Virus record (IMG/VR): IMGVR_UViG_3300006754_007730
Span: 1-30,579 of that record
DNA length: 30,579 nucleotides
Origin: a virus
Direction: 5' to 3' (one strand)
Part shown: piece after piece, positions 7,934 through 16,750 of the stretch
Position numbering within the stretch: the stretch's first letter is position 1
Layout: the number at the start of each line of letters is the position of its first letter
Notes under the pieces: model-generated
The model's database searches: none
The model's input: the letters and a program-made list of their open reading frames with translations, nothing else
What the model was told of the DNA's origin: nothing
Made by a program: the position numbers and the translations under genes

Positions 7934-8634
7934 TCGTACCCTCCAAGTCTTTTTAATTCTTCTAGCACTATGGGCACCAAAGATTCAGATAACAAATGAA
8001 TTGTATCATACCAATAGTTTTTTTCATGCATGGTACTCGTGATCTTCTCAAAGGTTTCTATATGACGAAACCCCTTCGCCATAGATTGCTCTTTTAAAAT
8101 TTTATTAAACTTTCCAGTTATTTCCAGCCCACGTGAAGGGGCCTCACACGAAGGAACAAAACAAGTGCCTTCGTAGCCTCCATCAGTGCCACAAGAAATG
8201 TCCATCGTAAATAAATTCTTATATCCGAGTCTTTTTATTTCCTCATAAACAAGCAAATATCGCTCAACAACACTCTCAATAATTCTATTTACAGATACAT
8301 TTTGTTTTTCTGCTTGTTTCTTGATGTGGGCGCGGCAATCAATTTCTCCATAAGATAAACAAACATTAGAATCCAAAGAAACATTTTTTAGCTTTGGCAA
8401 TAAACTTGTTTGGGCTTTATCACATAGGGTATGTGCCAAACCGGCGTCTACGCGCCAACAATACAATTCATAGTCTTTGTGCTTATGCCACCGAGTCTGA
8501 GGGTGACCATACCTAACATCAAACCAGTTATACCTTCGATTTGGATTAACTGTCCCATCAGGTAAAAAGTGTTGTCCATCATTCCCTGATATTCCCAGTG
8601 CATGACTGTCGCCTATAAAATAAAACTTTTTCAT
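7930..8634 (-). CDS. SGNH-hydrolase-like protein
   Basis: Has the block layout of SGNH/GDSL enzymes. FIGDSHAL near the start supplies the nucleophile Ser in a GDSH block. LSYGEIDCRAH occupies the block III position. YDTIHL near the C-terminus gives the D-x-x-H catalytic pair. Such proteins in glycan loci add or remove acyl groups, often O-acetyl. I see no transmembrane acyltransferase domain and no signal peptide, so it would act in the cytoplasm or be a stand-alone esterase or transferase. The ATG directly abuts the GT10 stop. The substrate is not readable. Confidence 0.65.
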   Translation of the reverse strand: MKKFYFIGDSHALGISGNDGQHFLPDGTVNPNRRYNWFDVRYGHPQTRWHKHKDYELYCWRVDAGLAHTLCDKAQTSLLPKLKNVSLDSNVCLSYGEIDCRAHIKKQAEKQNVSVNRIIESVVERYLLVYEEIKRLGYKNLFTMDISCGTDGGYEGTCFVPSCEAPSRGLEITGKFNKILKEQSMAKGFRHIETFEKITSTMHEKNYWYDTIHLLSESLVPIVLEELKRLGGYE

Positions 8635-9519
8635 TTATAATACCCTCCCCGTATCAATAATTCTTTTAATGCTTGGCCACCAGTTGTATTGAGTCAGAAT
8701 CCTAATTCTCGAATCAACAATACCGTTAACAACCTCTTCATTAACTGAGTTTGAAATTATTTTCAGAAGGTCTTCACAAGCATCGGGGCTTTTTATATCT
8801 AAATTATAAAACGATTGAGACGAAAAATACTTATCAATATCTGGGGCTCCCCAGTAAATCGGCACTGTGTGCGCCATGAGTGCGTCGGTTATCTTCTCTG
8901 TAAAGTAGCCATTTAATTGGCCATTTTCAATACACAGTGCGTATTCATATTGTGATAACCACTCCAATTTTTGTATATCCCCAAACGTAGAAACCCCTTT
9001 ATAATCGTCCCCCAAGCCCTCGTTCACCATTCCCACGCCGTAAACATCTAAAACGCCAGGATGCTTACTACAAAACTCCTTAATAAATCGAAGTCTCTCG
9101 TGGTGGCCTGTGCATATTCTTTTGTTGGATGTTATAGTACAAATTTTCTTTGTTCTTGGCTTCCACTTTATATCCTGCAATTCTCGATAAGAGAGGGGGA
9201 AAGAACACACGCCAAACAAATAAGAGTTTCCCAAACTATGTTTGAATTTATATGGAGTCGAATACCTATCCCAATTACACCCTCCTATCCAGGGCGGTTC
9301 TCTCCCGCATAAAATAATCTTATTTTGATTAATTCTCGACATGTCGATATTGGAGTCCGCATCTTCAATCGCAATGAGCCAATCCGCGTCATATGGGTCA
9401 GCGACGCCAATTAGATTTTCCCATATACCATCGCCGCTTGGGGTTGATCTTTTAAGGCCGCTCAATAATCTTGAACCACTCATCCCCCACGGACAACAAA
9501 ATGCAACCCTAATCATCAT
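8635..9519 (-). CDS. GT10-family fucosyltransferase
   Basis: The C-terminal half holds the alpha-1,3/1,4-fucosyltransferase signature. YALCIENGQLNGYFTEKI (about residues 192-209) is followed by TDALMAHTVPIYWGAPDIDKYF. These match the GDP-fucose-binding segment of GT10, usually written F-E-N-x-x-x-x-Y-x-T-E-K and V-P-x-Y-W-G. The N-terminal half has CGREPPW, the usual acceptor-side position in the family. At 294 aa it is compact, like bacterial FucT. Either of two adjacent ATGs may start it; the first overlaps the preceding stop in ATGA. GDP-fucose would come from fcl at the end of the operon. Confidence 0.85.
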   Translation of the reverse strand: MMIRVAFCCPWGMSGSRLLSGLKRSTPSGDGIWENLIGVADPYDADWLIAIEDADSNIDMSRINQNKIILCGREPPWIGGCNWDRYSTPYKFKHSLGNSYLFGVCSFPLSYRELQDIKWKPRTKKICTITSNKRICTGHHERLRFIKEFCSKHPGVLDVYGVGMVNEGLGDDYKGVSTFGDIQKLEWLSQYEYALCIENGQLNGYFTEKITDALMAHTVPIYWGAPDIDKYFSSQSFYNLDIKSPDACEDLLKIISNSVNEEVVNGIVDSRIRILTQYNWWPSIKRIIDTGRVL

Positions 9520-10235
9520 GAACCTCGATTATAGGAGGTAGTCAAATCTCGCAGGTGGCGTAAAATCTTTACTCTATCATAGAGATCTTTATTATTATGA
9601 ATGTAATAATCATGAGATGAATATTTTAATTTCTCAATAATATATTTTATATTTTTAGGGATAATATTAAGAAAACAAGATAGATTTCCACGATCAAGTG
9701 CACTATCTCCTATCATCAAATAAATGGCAGACTGAATATCGCGGTGCATCCTCTGATATATCTCGTCTATTTCTACCAACGGGTCCTGGCGGGCCAGAGA
9801 ATTATACAAAGAGTTGTGAATTGGGTGTGGTTTCCCGTGCTTCATACACTCACCAGTACTTATCTGAGGATTAACTGCGATTGCGTTCGCACCTAATAAT
9901 ATAGCATGATATATCGACCCGTAGGCGCCCATCGATGACCCAAAAAAAGTAACATTGGGGGCGCCGAACTTAGAGACGTAAGGCTGCAGTAACTCTTGGT
10001 ATTCTTTTCCTTGATCCTTCTCTAGATACCAATTATTTTTGTTGTTAATAAACAATAAATTAGACTCAGGATTTTTGCTTAAAGTATTAAGCTTAAAAAA
10101 CTGATGACCTTTATCTCGTATGATACCATTTTTATCGTGCAGTCCGTGTGGAGCAAAAGAAACCAACAAAACTTGAGACTCTTCTTTGGGAATAAAAATA
10201 TAATCTTTGTTTTTATAGACTTTCGTGAAATTCAT
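9516..10235 (-). CDS. Alpha/beta-hydrolase-fold protein
   Basis: The nucleophile elbow is VTFFGSSMGAYGSIYHAILLGANAIAVNPQ (split here only for context), with a G-x-S-M-G pattern. VLLVSFAPHG early in the chain fits the strand leading to the oxyanion region. A late SSHDYYIHNN could hold the catalytic His. Proteins of this type occur in surface-polysaccharide and accessory Sec (Asp2-like) loci as acyltransferases or esterases. I chose ATG at 10235, which overlaps the FkbM stop as ATGA, over an ATG 11 codons upstream that would run deep into the preceding gene. No signal peptide. Substrate unknown. Confidence 0.6.
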   Translation of the reverse strand: MNFTKVYKNKDYIFIPKEESQVLLVSFAPHGLHDKNGIIRDKGHQFFKLNTLSKNPESNLLFINNKNNWYLEKDQGKEYQELLQPYVSKFGAPNVTFFGSSMGAYGSIYHAILLGANAIAVNPQISTGECMKHGKPHPIHNSLYNSLARQDPLVEIDEIYQRMHRDIQSAIYLMIGDSALDRGNLSCFLNIIPKNIKYIIEKLKYSSHDYYIHNNKDLYDRVKILRHLRDLTTSYNRGS

Positions 10236-10834
10236 TCCTGGCGCCCCTTCAAGTACCAATTTTCCCACACAAAAGCATAATCATAAGTAATCGAATGAGT
10301 TTCCTTTAAATTTTGGCGAATTTTATGTCTCTTTACCAAGGCATCCTCAACAAAAGAATGAAATTGCACTTGGATATTTTTCATTTTAGAGGTTAACTCA
10401 CTTTCTATGCAATGAGATAGGAGAGGGAATTCCCCTCCCTCAATATTAATTTTAATAAGATCTATATTGTCTATGGACAACTCTTGCATAACTTTTCCAA
10501 TCTCTCGTAGTTGAATAACTTCCATTTTTTGTGCGCGCTTATAAATACTCGATGCATCACCATCGACACTAATTTCCTGATCCTGGTCTCTTTCTGCAAG
10601 ACCATAATCACAAACCACAATATTCGGATTGTTCGCAAACCGGCTTACAATTGATTCATAAAATTTTTCCACAGGTTCAAAAACATAAACCTTGCAGCCA
10701 TATCTTTGATTTATTTGAGCAGCAAAATCGCCACGGTAACCACCAACATCAAAAACAACGCTATCTTTATTTAAATTATAATTTAATCGGTGAACTAAGT
10801 CTCCCTTGTCTGCAAACCATCTTTGAAATTCCAT
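10232..10834 (-). CDS. FkbM-family methyltransferase
   Basis: A SAM-dependent methyltransferase of the FkbM type, which O-methylates sugars and related hydroxyls. VVFDVGGYRGDFAAQI is motif I (D-x-G-x-x-x-G), VYVFEPVEKFYESI gives the acidic SAM-ribose position (FEP), and IDLIKINIEGGEFPLL is the conserved I-K-I-D/N-x-E-G-x-E strand. At 200 aa it is slightly short. I chose the ATG in the TAATG overlap with the upstream fucosyltransferase stop; GGGAG lies before it. An earlier in-frame start would overlap the neighbour by 24 bases with no better site. It is one of three methyltransferases in the operon. Confidence 0.82.
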   Translation of the reverse strand: MEFQRWFADKGDLVHRLNYNLNKDSVVFDVGGYRGDFAAQINQRYGCKVYVFEPVEKFYESIVSRFANNPNIVVCDYGLAERDQDQEISVDGDASSIYKRAQKMEVIQLREIGKVMQELSIDNIDLIKINIEGGEFPLLSHCIESELTSKMKNIQVQFHSFVEDALVKRHKIRQNLKETHSITYDYAFVWENWYLKGRQE

Positions 10835-11616
10835 TATATTATCTCCCACCCTGCACAATAAAGGTCTTTGGTGTTATATGCCACACTGGGGCCAAACCAC
10901 CGCTGTGGAGCAACCACCACCTTGTCTGTGTTGGCATTTAACCACGCGGCCCACCAAGAAAAACTACTATTAGCTATAATATTGTGCTTACACATTGACA
11001 TAAGATACAAATCAATATAATCGGCTTCATTCTCAACCACATGAGCCAATGATCCAAATTCGTTTTTGCACCACTCGGCATCATCACTAAACACCACTAT
11101 ATCATACTGATCAGCATCTTTAAACATGCTTAATGCTTTTTGATAATAGTGGGGAGAGCACGTTGGATGTATGTTTGGGTGATTTGTGTAATCCCCCCTT
11201 CGAACATGTATTCCTATTGTTTCTCCTTCTAGAATATGAGAATATTGTTCATCAATATACTGTTTTATTTCTTCGGTTGGCTCGAACAGGGCTTTAATGT
11301 CATCGGCCCTGTGAACAAAATATTTTTCTGATTGGAAATATCCCAACAAACACATATTTTTTTTGTAAGGGAGCTTCCCGTAATAAAAATTTGGTTCTCG
11401 GTATGTACATTCAATTTGTAAATCACGAGAAAACTCTACTTTTGAAAAAATGTTGGATAAGTACTTGCCACACTTTCTATCAAGAAATTGAGGGGGAAGG
11501 TAATGTGTAGTGGTATCAAAAATTGGTTTGTCGTCGTGGTCTTTAGCCAGAGCCACCACAGTGGCAATCTGAAACATCATGTTCCCCAGGCCGCCCATCA
11601 ATTGTATTGTAATCAT
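10834..11616 (-). CDS. GT11-family alpha-1,2-fucosyltransferase
   Basis: Carries all GT11 landmarks: QLMGGLGNMMFQIA (residues 5-18), IGIHVRRGDY with the H-x-R-R-G-D GDP-fucose motif, and ANSSFSWWAAWLN near the C-terminus. These define bacterial alpha-1,2-fucosyltransferases such as FutC and WbwK. The 260-aa length is usual. The ATG follows a 25-base gap from the RmlB-like gene, with GGAAAAAG upstream. With the GT10 gene 1.3 kb downstream in the transcript and fcl at the operon end, the cluster has a fucose donor and two linkage types. The acceptor and linkage are inferred from family only. Confidence 0.9.
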   Translation of the reverse strand: MITIQLMGGLGNMMFQIATVVALAKDHDDKPIFDTTTHYLPPQFLDRKCGKYLSNIFSKVEFSRDLQIECTYREPNFYYGKLPYKKNMCLLGYFQSEKYFVHRADDIKALFEPTEEIKQYIDEQYSHILEGETIGIHVRRGDYTNHPNIHPTCSPHYYQKALSMFKDADQYDIVVFSDDAEWCKNEFGSLAHVVENEADYIDLYLMSMCKHNIIANSSFSWWAAWLNANTDKVVVAPQRWFGPSVAYNTKDLYCAGWEII

Positions 11617-11641
11617 TATTCACTTTTTCCAAATATGGTAT

Positions 11642-12631
11642 TTATCTCCATTCTGGATTATTTAAAAACCACTCTACTGTTTCTTTGAGTCCGTCGTTTA
11701 GACTAGTTTTCGGGGCCCACCCCATCTTTTTCATCTTCTTCCCACACAGGGAGTATCTAAAATCATGTCGTGGGCGCGTCTTTTTTGGATCCACTAGTTT
11801 ATACTTTAGTGGCTTTCCAACTATTTCAGCTACCGATTTTGCCAAATCTAAATTATCACTCTCCTGATCGTAGACAATATTATATTTTTCCCCTACGGTG
11901 TGGTTAACCATCAAAAACATTACAGCCCTGCAAACATCTCTTGAATGCAGATAACAACGCCTGCTGGCTTTCGTTAGCTCGGGATTGGAGTGGATCTGGA
12001 CCGTCTCCCCATTCAAAATCTTCTTGATTATTAGAGGAATAAACTTTTCAGGATGTTGTCGAGGTCCGTATACGTTCATCGTGTGAGTTATGATGATTGG
12101 CATCATATACGTGTTTTCATACGCCACACACAACTCCTCTGCACCAGCTTTTGTTGCGGCGTAGGGATTTCCAGCACGAAACCTGGAATCTTCGTCAAAA
12201 ACAACTCCTTCGGGGGCAGCTCCAAAGACCTCATCTGTGCTAAAATATAAAAACAACTTTAAATCTTTGCAGTGTAGCCTCGCATATTCCAAAAGGTTGC
12301 AAGTGCCAACAATGTTGTCCATAACGAATTCCATCGGATACAACACGCTTCTATCAACATGGGAACCGGCAGCGAGGTGGAGGATATAATCAACTTTTCC
12401 CAATTTATCAATTGTGTAATCATTCGGGAATGCCTTCAGGTCATGCCACACAACAGTCAAGCGATTTTTCCATTCCGGATTTTGAGAGACCACATCCGCA
12501 AGACGGTTTAAGTTCCCAGATACGTCTAATCTATCCAACGACACAACTTCAAAATTAGTGTTTTCCAAAAAATATTCTATTAACGCATGGCCAACAAAGC
12601 CCGCGCCGCCAGTGATTAATACTCGCTGCAT
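11642..12631 (-). CDS. dTDP-glucose 4,6-dehydratase-like (RmlB-type) SDR
   Basis: An extended SDR enzyme. LITGGAGFVGHAL is the NAD-binding loop at the N-terminus. HLAAGSHVDRS, FSTDEVFGAAPEG (the catalytic T-D-E of RmlB), NPYAATKAGAEELC (Y-x-x-x-K) and NVYGPRQHPEKFIP follow in the RmlB order. It should form a 4-keto-6-deoxy sugar nucleotide, most likely dTDP-linked. The length of 329 aa is normal. The ATG at 12631 has GGAGG seven bases upstream; a TTG two codons earlier is less likely. The TDE motif argues against a PseB role, but related UDP-sugar dehydratases cannot be fully excluded. RmlA, C and D are not in the window. Confidence 0.8.
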   Translation of the reverse strand: MQRVLITGGAGFVGHALIEYFLENTNFEVVSLDRLDVSGNLNRLADVVSQNPEWKNRLTVVWHDLKAFPNDYTIDKLGKVDYILHLAAGSHVDRSVLYPMEFVMDNIVGTCNLLEYARLHCKDLKLFLYFSTDEVFGAAPEGVVFDEDSRFRAGNPYAATKAGAEELCVAYENTYMMPIIITHTMNVYGPRQHPEKFIPLIIKKILNGETVQIHSNPELTKASRRCYLHSRDVCRAVMFLMVNHTVGEKYNIVYDQESDNLDLAKSVAEIVGKPLKYKLVDPKKTRPRHDFRYSLCGKKMKKMGWAPKTSLNDGLKETVEWFLNNPEWR

Positions 12632-12644
12632 TACCAATCCTCCT

Positions 12645-13385
12645 TTAAATCTCTTCTAACAAATTATATTTTTTCATATGGCGGATTCTCATTTCAGAAT
12701 CTAATAATTTTCGATGATCAACCTTGTCCTCATTCAGTGGATTGGCCCTGTTATAAATGTGTAAAATCTCTTTTATATAAAAACTTCTGGTCCCAGCCAT
12801 CTCTAGCATCGGAAACATAAAAGCCAAATCCCAGGCTCCGTCACAAAAGCGACCATCTTCTTCTTGAAGATCTTCCTTTTTGATTTTTGACCAAAGCTTA
12901 TATTTAAACGTTCTCAGATGAGAGGAACACCAAGGCGCTTGTCGAAATGCCTTATTGGCAATGATTTGATCTGAAATCTGCTTTGCAAATTTTCCGCGCT
13001 GGCCGCTGGGGTATTCAGCGTAACTACCGTATGTTATCAAACAGTTGGTCTCCTCATAAACTTGTTTAAGCTTGGATAACACTTGCTTATTCGCAAGCCA
13101 ATCATCACCATCGAGAGTTACGATAATATCTTCAGGAGCAGGGTTTGAAAGCTCTATTCCATCATAAATGTTTTTCAGAGCAAGGGCTTTTTCTTTATTT
13201 TCTACGAAAACGAATCTCTCATCCCCTTCAATCTCTTTTTTGATAATCTTAGCACTATTATCTGTGGAAAGGTCATCTAGAACGATACATTGGAAATTTT
13301 CATAATCTTGTACCTTCACACTTCTCAGGCAAGCAGTTATCCACGCTTCGGCGTTGTAAAGGGGGGTGATGATTTTAAAATGCAT
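12645..13385 (-). CDS. GT2-family glycosyltransferase
   Basis: An inverting GT-A glycosyltransferase. The start IITPLYNAEAWITACLRSV and VLDDLSTDNS bind the nucleotide. IIVTLDGDDWLANKQVL supplies the metal-binding D-x-D. WDLAFMFPMLEMAG covers the acceptor/base region. There are no membrane helices, so it should work on the cytoplasmic side. The ATG overlaps the end of the preceding GT gene by 11 bases. The sugar transferred cannot be told from sequence. Confidence 0.85.
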   Translation of the reverse strand: MHFKIITPLYNAEAWITACLRSVKVQDYENFQCIVLDDLSTDNSAKIIKKEIEGDERFVFVENKEKALALKNIYDGIELSNPAPEDIIVTLDGDDWLANKQVLSKLKQVYEETNCLITYGSYAEYPSGQRGKFAKQISDQIIANKAFRQAPWCSSHLRTFKYKLWSKIKKEDLQEEDGRFCDGAWDLAFMFPMLEMAGTRSFYIKEILHIYNRANPLNEDKVDHRKLLDSEMRIRHMKKYNLLEEI

Positions 13386-14211
13386 TTTCTATTACCGTGG
13401 GAATTGTATCTCTTTGATCCACAAAATATTGAATTAATTCTTTCCCCTTCTTTTTAAACCAGGGCTCTTTTGTTGCTCCGATTAGATTATTAGACATAAC
13501 AGCCATTCCCATCATCCTGGCTTCAACCACCACCCTGGAGAGGGTTTCGGGCGTGAGAGGAAAAAACACTAAATTTTTATTTCTAGATAAATTTTCTAAA
13601 AACTTTTGGGGTGGGGCTGGATCTATCAGATCATATTTCATATTCTTCTTTTTGCAAAATCTAATCGCCCCGAAAGTATTTTTATGAGAAATATTAGAGT
13701 TCATTATTGAACTGCAATCTCGTTTTTCTCTCGTCGATAGTTGTTCTAAAAGTTGAAGAGAATCGGGCGACCACAAGTTTCCACTTAAATTTACAATATT
13801 TTCTGTTTTCAAGTTATTTGAAACAATATCAGCATGAAATTTTGTTTGACAAACAACAGCAGATGCTTCTTTATAAAATTCAAAATTTATTATATCTTCT
13901 TGGGGAGCGATATAGTCTTTATATGCTGCGGGGTTTCTCCCTCTTAAATATTTGTGATCATGCTCATATACAATATACGGAACCCCACTCTCAATAATTT
14001 GGTTACGAAGATTGGGCTTCAAGTTAATAAAATTAGATATAATGATATGTTCTGAATTAAGAATATCTTTAGTCTGTACAAGATGACTTTGCCGTGGAAC
14101 CACATCCCACAAGCGTGAAATTAGCAAGTCTATGAGTTCTTTATTATTTAATTCTGCGCCACCAGTTATCTGATCAGCAAAAAAGTCATCAATGAAAAGA
14201 AGCCTACTCAT
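13375..14211 (-). CDS. Glycosyltransferase, GT4-like (short)
   Basis: GT-B-type transferase of modest length (278 aa). The N-terminus LLFIDDFFADQITGGAELNN has the G-G-A-E acceptor loop common to GT4. YIVYEHDHKYLRGRNP and AVVCQTKFHADIVSNN sit at the domain linker. FFPLTPETLSRVVVEARMMGMAVMSNN matches the donor-binding E-x7-E segment, here with altered spacing (ETLSRVVVEA). It appears to lack the longer donor domain of its neighbours, so it may be a reduced form. It overlaps both neighbours (8 and 11 bases). Confidence 0.68.
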   Translation of the reverse strand: MSRLLFIDDFFADQITGGAELNNKELIDLLISRLWDVVPRQSHLVQTKDILNSEHIIISNFINLKPNLRNQIIESGVPYIVYEHDHKYLRGRNPAAYKDYIAPQEDIINFEFYKEASAVVCQTKFHADIVSNNLKTENIVNLSGNLWSPDSLQLLEQLSTREKRDCSSIMNSNISHKNTFGAIRFCKKKNMKYDLIDPAPPQKFLENLSRNKNLVFFPLTPETLSRVVVEARMMGMAVMSNNLIGATKEPWFKKKGKELIQYFVDQRDTIPTVIENAF

Positions 14212-15484
14212 GAACTTCTACATTTAATTCGTTGAGCCAGCCTTGTACATTAAAATCTTCTTCTGGGGCGTACTCCTCTAGGTGCCCCACAAATTGTCCC
14301 CACATTTTTCCTTCGGTGAATTTACTACGTATATATTCTTGCAAATCCTTCGCTCGATTTTCATAAATTCTATATTTTTTATGAACATCGCGCAGCTTCA
14401 TTTTGAAACTTCCCTGGTCAGCATAGGCCCACTGAGAATCCTCCTGTAAAAAACCGGCCCAGACAGCATTTTTTTGGATAACATTCACAGTGAACTCGAC
14501 TTCAGCGAATTTAGCCACCATCTGCTTCTTTCTTTTGCCTTTTATTTTTTCTGGGGCGTATAGAAAATCAGCTTGGCCGCCCCACGGATGCGTAACAATA
14601 GGCTTCCCGTATCCAGCCATCTCAAACATCGGCAAACCAAACCCTTCTCCGTGAGCAATATTTATTAATGCTTTAATTTTTGGATGTTGATACAGCGCAG
14701 ACATCTCATCATCTTTCAGATACCCGTGCAAGAGATGAACTGCACATTTTCTTTCAGAATATTTTGCGTCTGCTAATAAATTTTTAATACTATTTCTTGT
14801 GGTGTTCGCATCAATATAAGAATTGCTTGCTGAGCTGACCTTTAACAGCAGACCAACCTCTTGATCGTAGAACTCTTCTATAAACCAACGGATTGTATTC
14901 TCGACATTCTTTCGAGGACTAATTTGGGCTACAACAAGAAAATTAAAATCATATTTTAAATCAAAATCAATATTTGAAGGAATGTACGGTCTAAACGGAT
15001 AATTTACAACTTCAACCGGACCTTTAGCACCCATGTCCCTAACTTCGCCTGTTTCGGGGTTTGTGGCTTTATAGACAGTATTCACAAAAGCATGTTTTGA
15101 AAAATTCGAAACAACAATGATTTTATCTACAAGATAAGATTTTTGAACCCACTCTGGAGATATTTTTGTTGTTTCAATTCCGGCTGTGCAGCCAATATTA
15201 ATTGGAGCCAACTTTTCCCATTCATTCGGGATGGTGACTTGTAAAGAAATGTCAAACGTTCCCTTCTGCTGGCGATGGTGAACAGTCTTTAACAAAACAG
15301 AATCAATCCATTGTCGTTCTTCTGTATCTTCCCACAACCAACTTGTCTGGCCCCAGCTCAAATTTTCAAGATAAATATCAAATAAGTCTTCTCGACTTTT
15401 TAGTGCTCGCAATACAAATCTTGCATGTTCCCCATACCCGCTTTGACTTAAGGCAGGGCCCCTTATTAGTGCTTTTAATCTCAT
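14204..15484 (-). CDS. GT4-family glycosyltransferase
   Basis: A GT-B retaining glycosyltransferase. GPALSQSGYGEHARFVLRAL is the acceptor-domain loop. VVAQISPRKNVENTIRWF opens the donor domain. NIAHGEGFGLPMFEMAGYGKP is the E-G-F-G-x-x-x-x-E nucleotide-sugar site. The start is the ATG in an ATGA overlap with the preceding gene, with GGAAGAG upstream; an ATG six codons earlier lacks context. At 426 aa it is a full-length GT4. Paired with the next GT4 upstream, it likely adds successive residues of the same glycan. Confidence 0.85.
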   Translation of the reverse strand: MRLKALIRGPALSQSGYGEHARFVLRALKSREDLFDIYLENLSWGQTSWLWEDTEERQWIDSVLLKTVHHRQQKGTFDISLQVTIPNEWEKLAPINIGCTAGIETTKISPEWVQKSYLVDKIIVVSNFSKHAFVNTVYKATNPETGEVRDMGAKGPVEVVNYPFRPYIPSNIDFDLKYDFNFLVVAQISPRKNVENTIRWFIEEFYDQEVGLLLKVSSASNSYIDANTTRNSIKNLLADAKYSERKCAVHLLHGYLKDDEMSALYQHPKIKALINIAHGEGFGLPMFEMAGYGKPIVTHPWGGQADFLYAPEKIKGKRKKQMVAKFAEVEFTVNVIQKNAVWAGFLQEDSQWAYADQGSFKMKLRDVHKKYRIYENRAKDLQEYIRSKFTEGKMWGQFVGHLEEYAPEEDFNVQGWLNELNVEVHE

Positions 15485-16743
15485 AGCTCTTCCAATCTCC
15501 ATGATTTATAATTCTTTCGAGAATCCCAAGACCCATATTTTTCATATACATCTGTTAAAACCCTATCCCATTCGGTTTGGTAGCGTTCGAAACTATAATT
15601 TTTTATAACATGTTCTCTACCTTGCGTTCCCATCTCGTGTCGCTCTTTTTCGGAGAGATTATAAAACTTTTCCAGAGTATCAACGAACTCATCGCCATTA
15701 ATCCTATCTTCATAAATCCAGGGAATATCTTGTGATCCAATTATTGCACGAGAAGAAGGGCTAATACCAAACCCAAACCAATTTTCTCCATCAGTCGCCT
15801 GCTCTTGAAGGCCCCCTGTCATGTTAACAATGATGGGTATTTCACAAGCAAGAGATTCAAGAGTCGCGAGCCCGAAGCCTTCTGCATCAGATATATTAAT
15901 TGTGCAATCAGACATATTATACAATAAAGATAATCCTTCGGCTGAGATTTTATCTTTTGAAAACATCACTTGCCCCTGGTTTAGCCCAAGTTCATTAACT
16001 ATGGCCTCCAAATCTTGTCCATGCATATCCTTTGGGTCGGTGTGCATAAGCAAAGCTGCCTTGTCGTGTCCAATTCGATCTAAAAAGTCCTTAAACCAAA
16101 AAATCAAAGTTCCCGATTGTTTGCGCCTCGCGTTTCGATTGTTCCAGAAAAATATCATCTTTTCTGAGTTGTTGAACTTTTTTAAATTTTCATTCTTGAA
16201 TTCGGCAATTGTTTCAGAATCTACTTTCTTAAAAATTTCTGTGTTGACTGCGTGAGGAAGGTGAATCACTTCAGCCTCTTTCGCAACAATGTTTACAATC
16301 TCGTCGGTAAGCTTAGAAATAGTTACTATTACATCCGTTGAATCGTATGCCAAGCGATTAAATTTCGGAGGAGGATAATTATCCCAGACATGATAATAAA
16401 CCATGGGAACCAACGGACGAATCTCGTCCTCCATTTTCCAAAGCCATCCAAAAAATCGTGGATCAGTCATAAACCACAATATATCAGGTTTCTCATTTCT
16501 TAAAACCGAACGGACAATCTCTGCATTTCCATACCCATCAATTGGAAAAATTGTCCAGTCATCACCCCACTCTTCGGTTTTCATCGGCTGATAGTTCTGG
16601 TGTTTGACCGCCCCTCCGAGAGATACAACTTGGAACCGGCCTGTCTTTAACAGGCCCTCAATCATATATTTTGTTTGAGTTCCGACGCCGGAAGGAGAGA
16701 GCGGATGGTCTGAAATCGTGAGGATCTTAATTTTTTTACTCAT
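15481..16743 (-). CDS. GT4-family glycosyltransferase (first gene of glycan run)
   Basis: Full-length GT-B transferase (420 aa). ISDHPLSPSGVGTQTKYMIEGL is the N-terminal acceptor loop. FFWNNRNARRKQSGTLIFWF begins the donor domain. NISDAEGFGLATLESLACEIP holds the E-G-F-G-x-x-x-x-E motif. The ATG has AGGTGAT immediately upstream. It begins 7 bases after the nuclease gene with no terminator between, so the glycan genes probably read through from the early-type genes rather than from a promoter of their own, unless one lies inside the nuclease gene. Confidence 0.85.
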   Translation of the reverse strand: MSKKIKILTISDHPLSPSGVGTQTKYMIEGLLKTGRFQVVSLGGAVKHQNYQPMKTEEWGDDWTIFPIDGYGNAEIVRSVLRNEKPDILWFMTDPRFFGWLWKMEDEIRPLVPMVYYHVWDNYPPPKFNRLAYDSTDVIVTISKLTDEIVNIVAKEAEVIHLPHAVNTEIFKKVDSETIAEFKNENLKKFNNSEKMIFFWNNRNARRKQSGTLIFWFKDFLDRIGHDKAALLMHTDPKDMHGQDLEAIVNELGLNQGQVMFSKDKISAEGLSLLYNMSDCTINISDAEGFGLATLESLACEIPIIVNMTGGLQEQATDGENWFGFGISPSSRAIIGSQDIPWIYEDRINGDEFVDTLEKFYNLSEKERHEMGTQGREHVIKNYSFERYQTEWDRVLTDVYEKYGSWDSRKNYKSWRLEEL

Positions 16744-16750
16744 ATATCAC

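Noticed and set aside
15821-16255. 144-codon plus-strand open frame
   Set aside because: It is the antisense of a well-supported GT4 gene, with no recognisable protein motif or ribosome-binding site.
1-16743. Left half as a bacterial chromosome locus with a phage on the right
   Set aside because: No att-like repeat, integrase or tRNA junction is seen and gene spacing and orientation stay uniform across 16743-16751. Misassembly cannot be excluded without reads.
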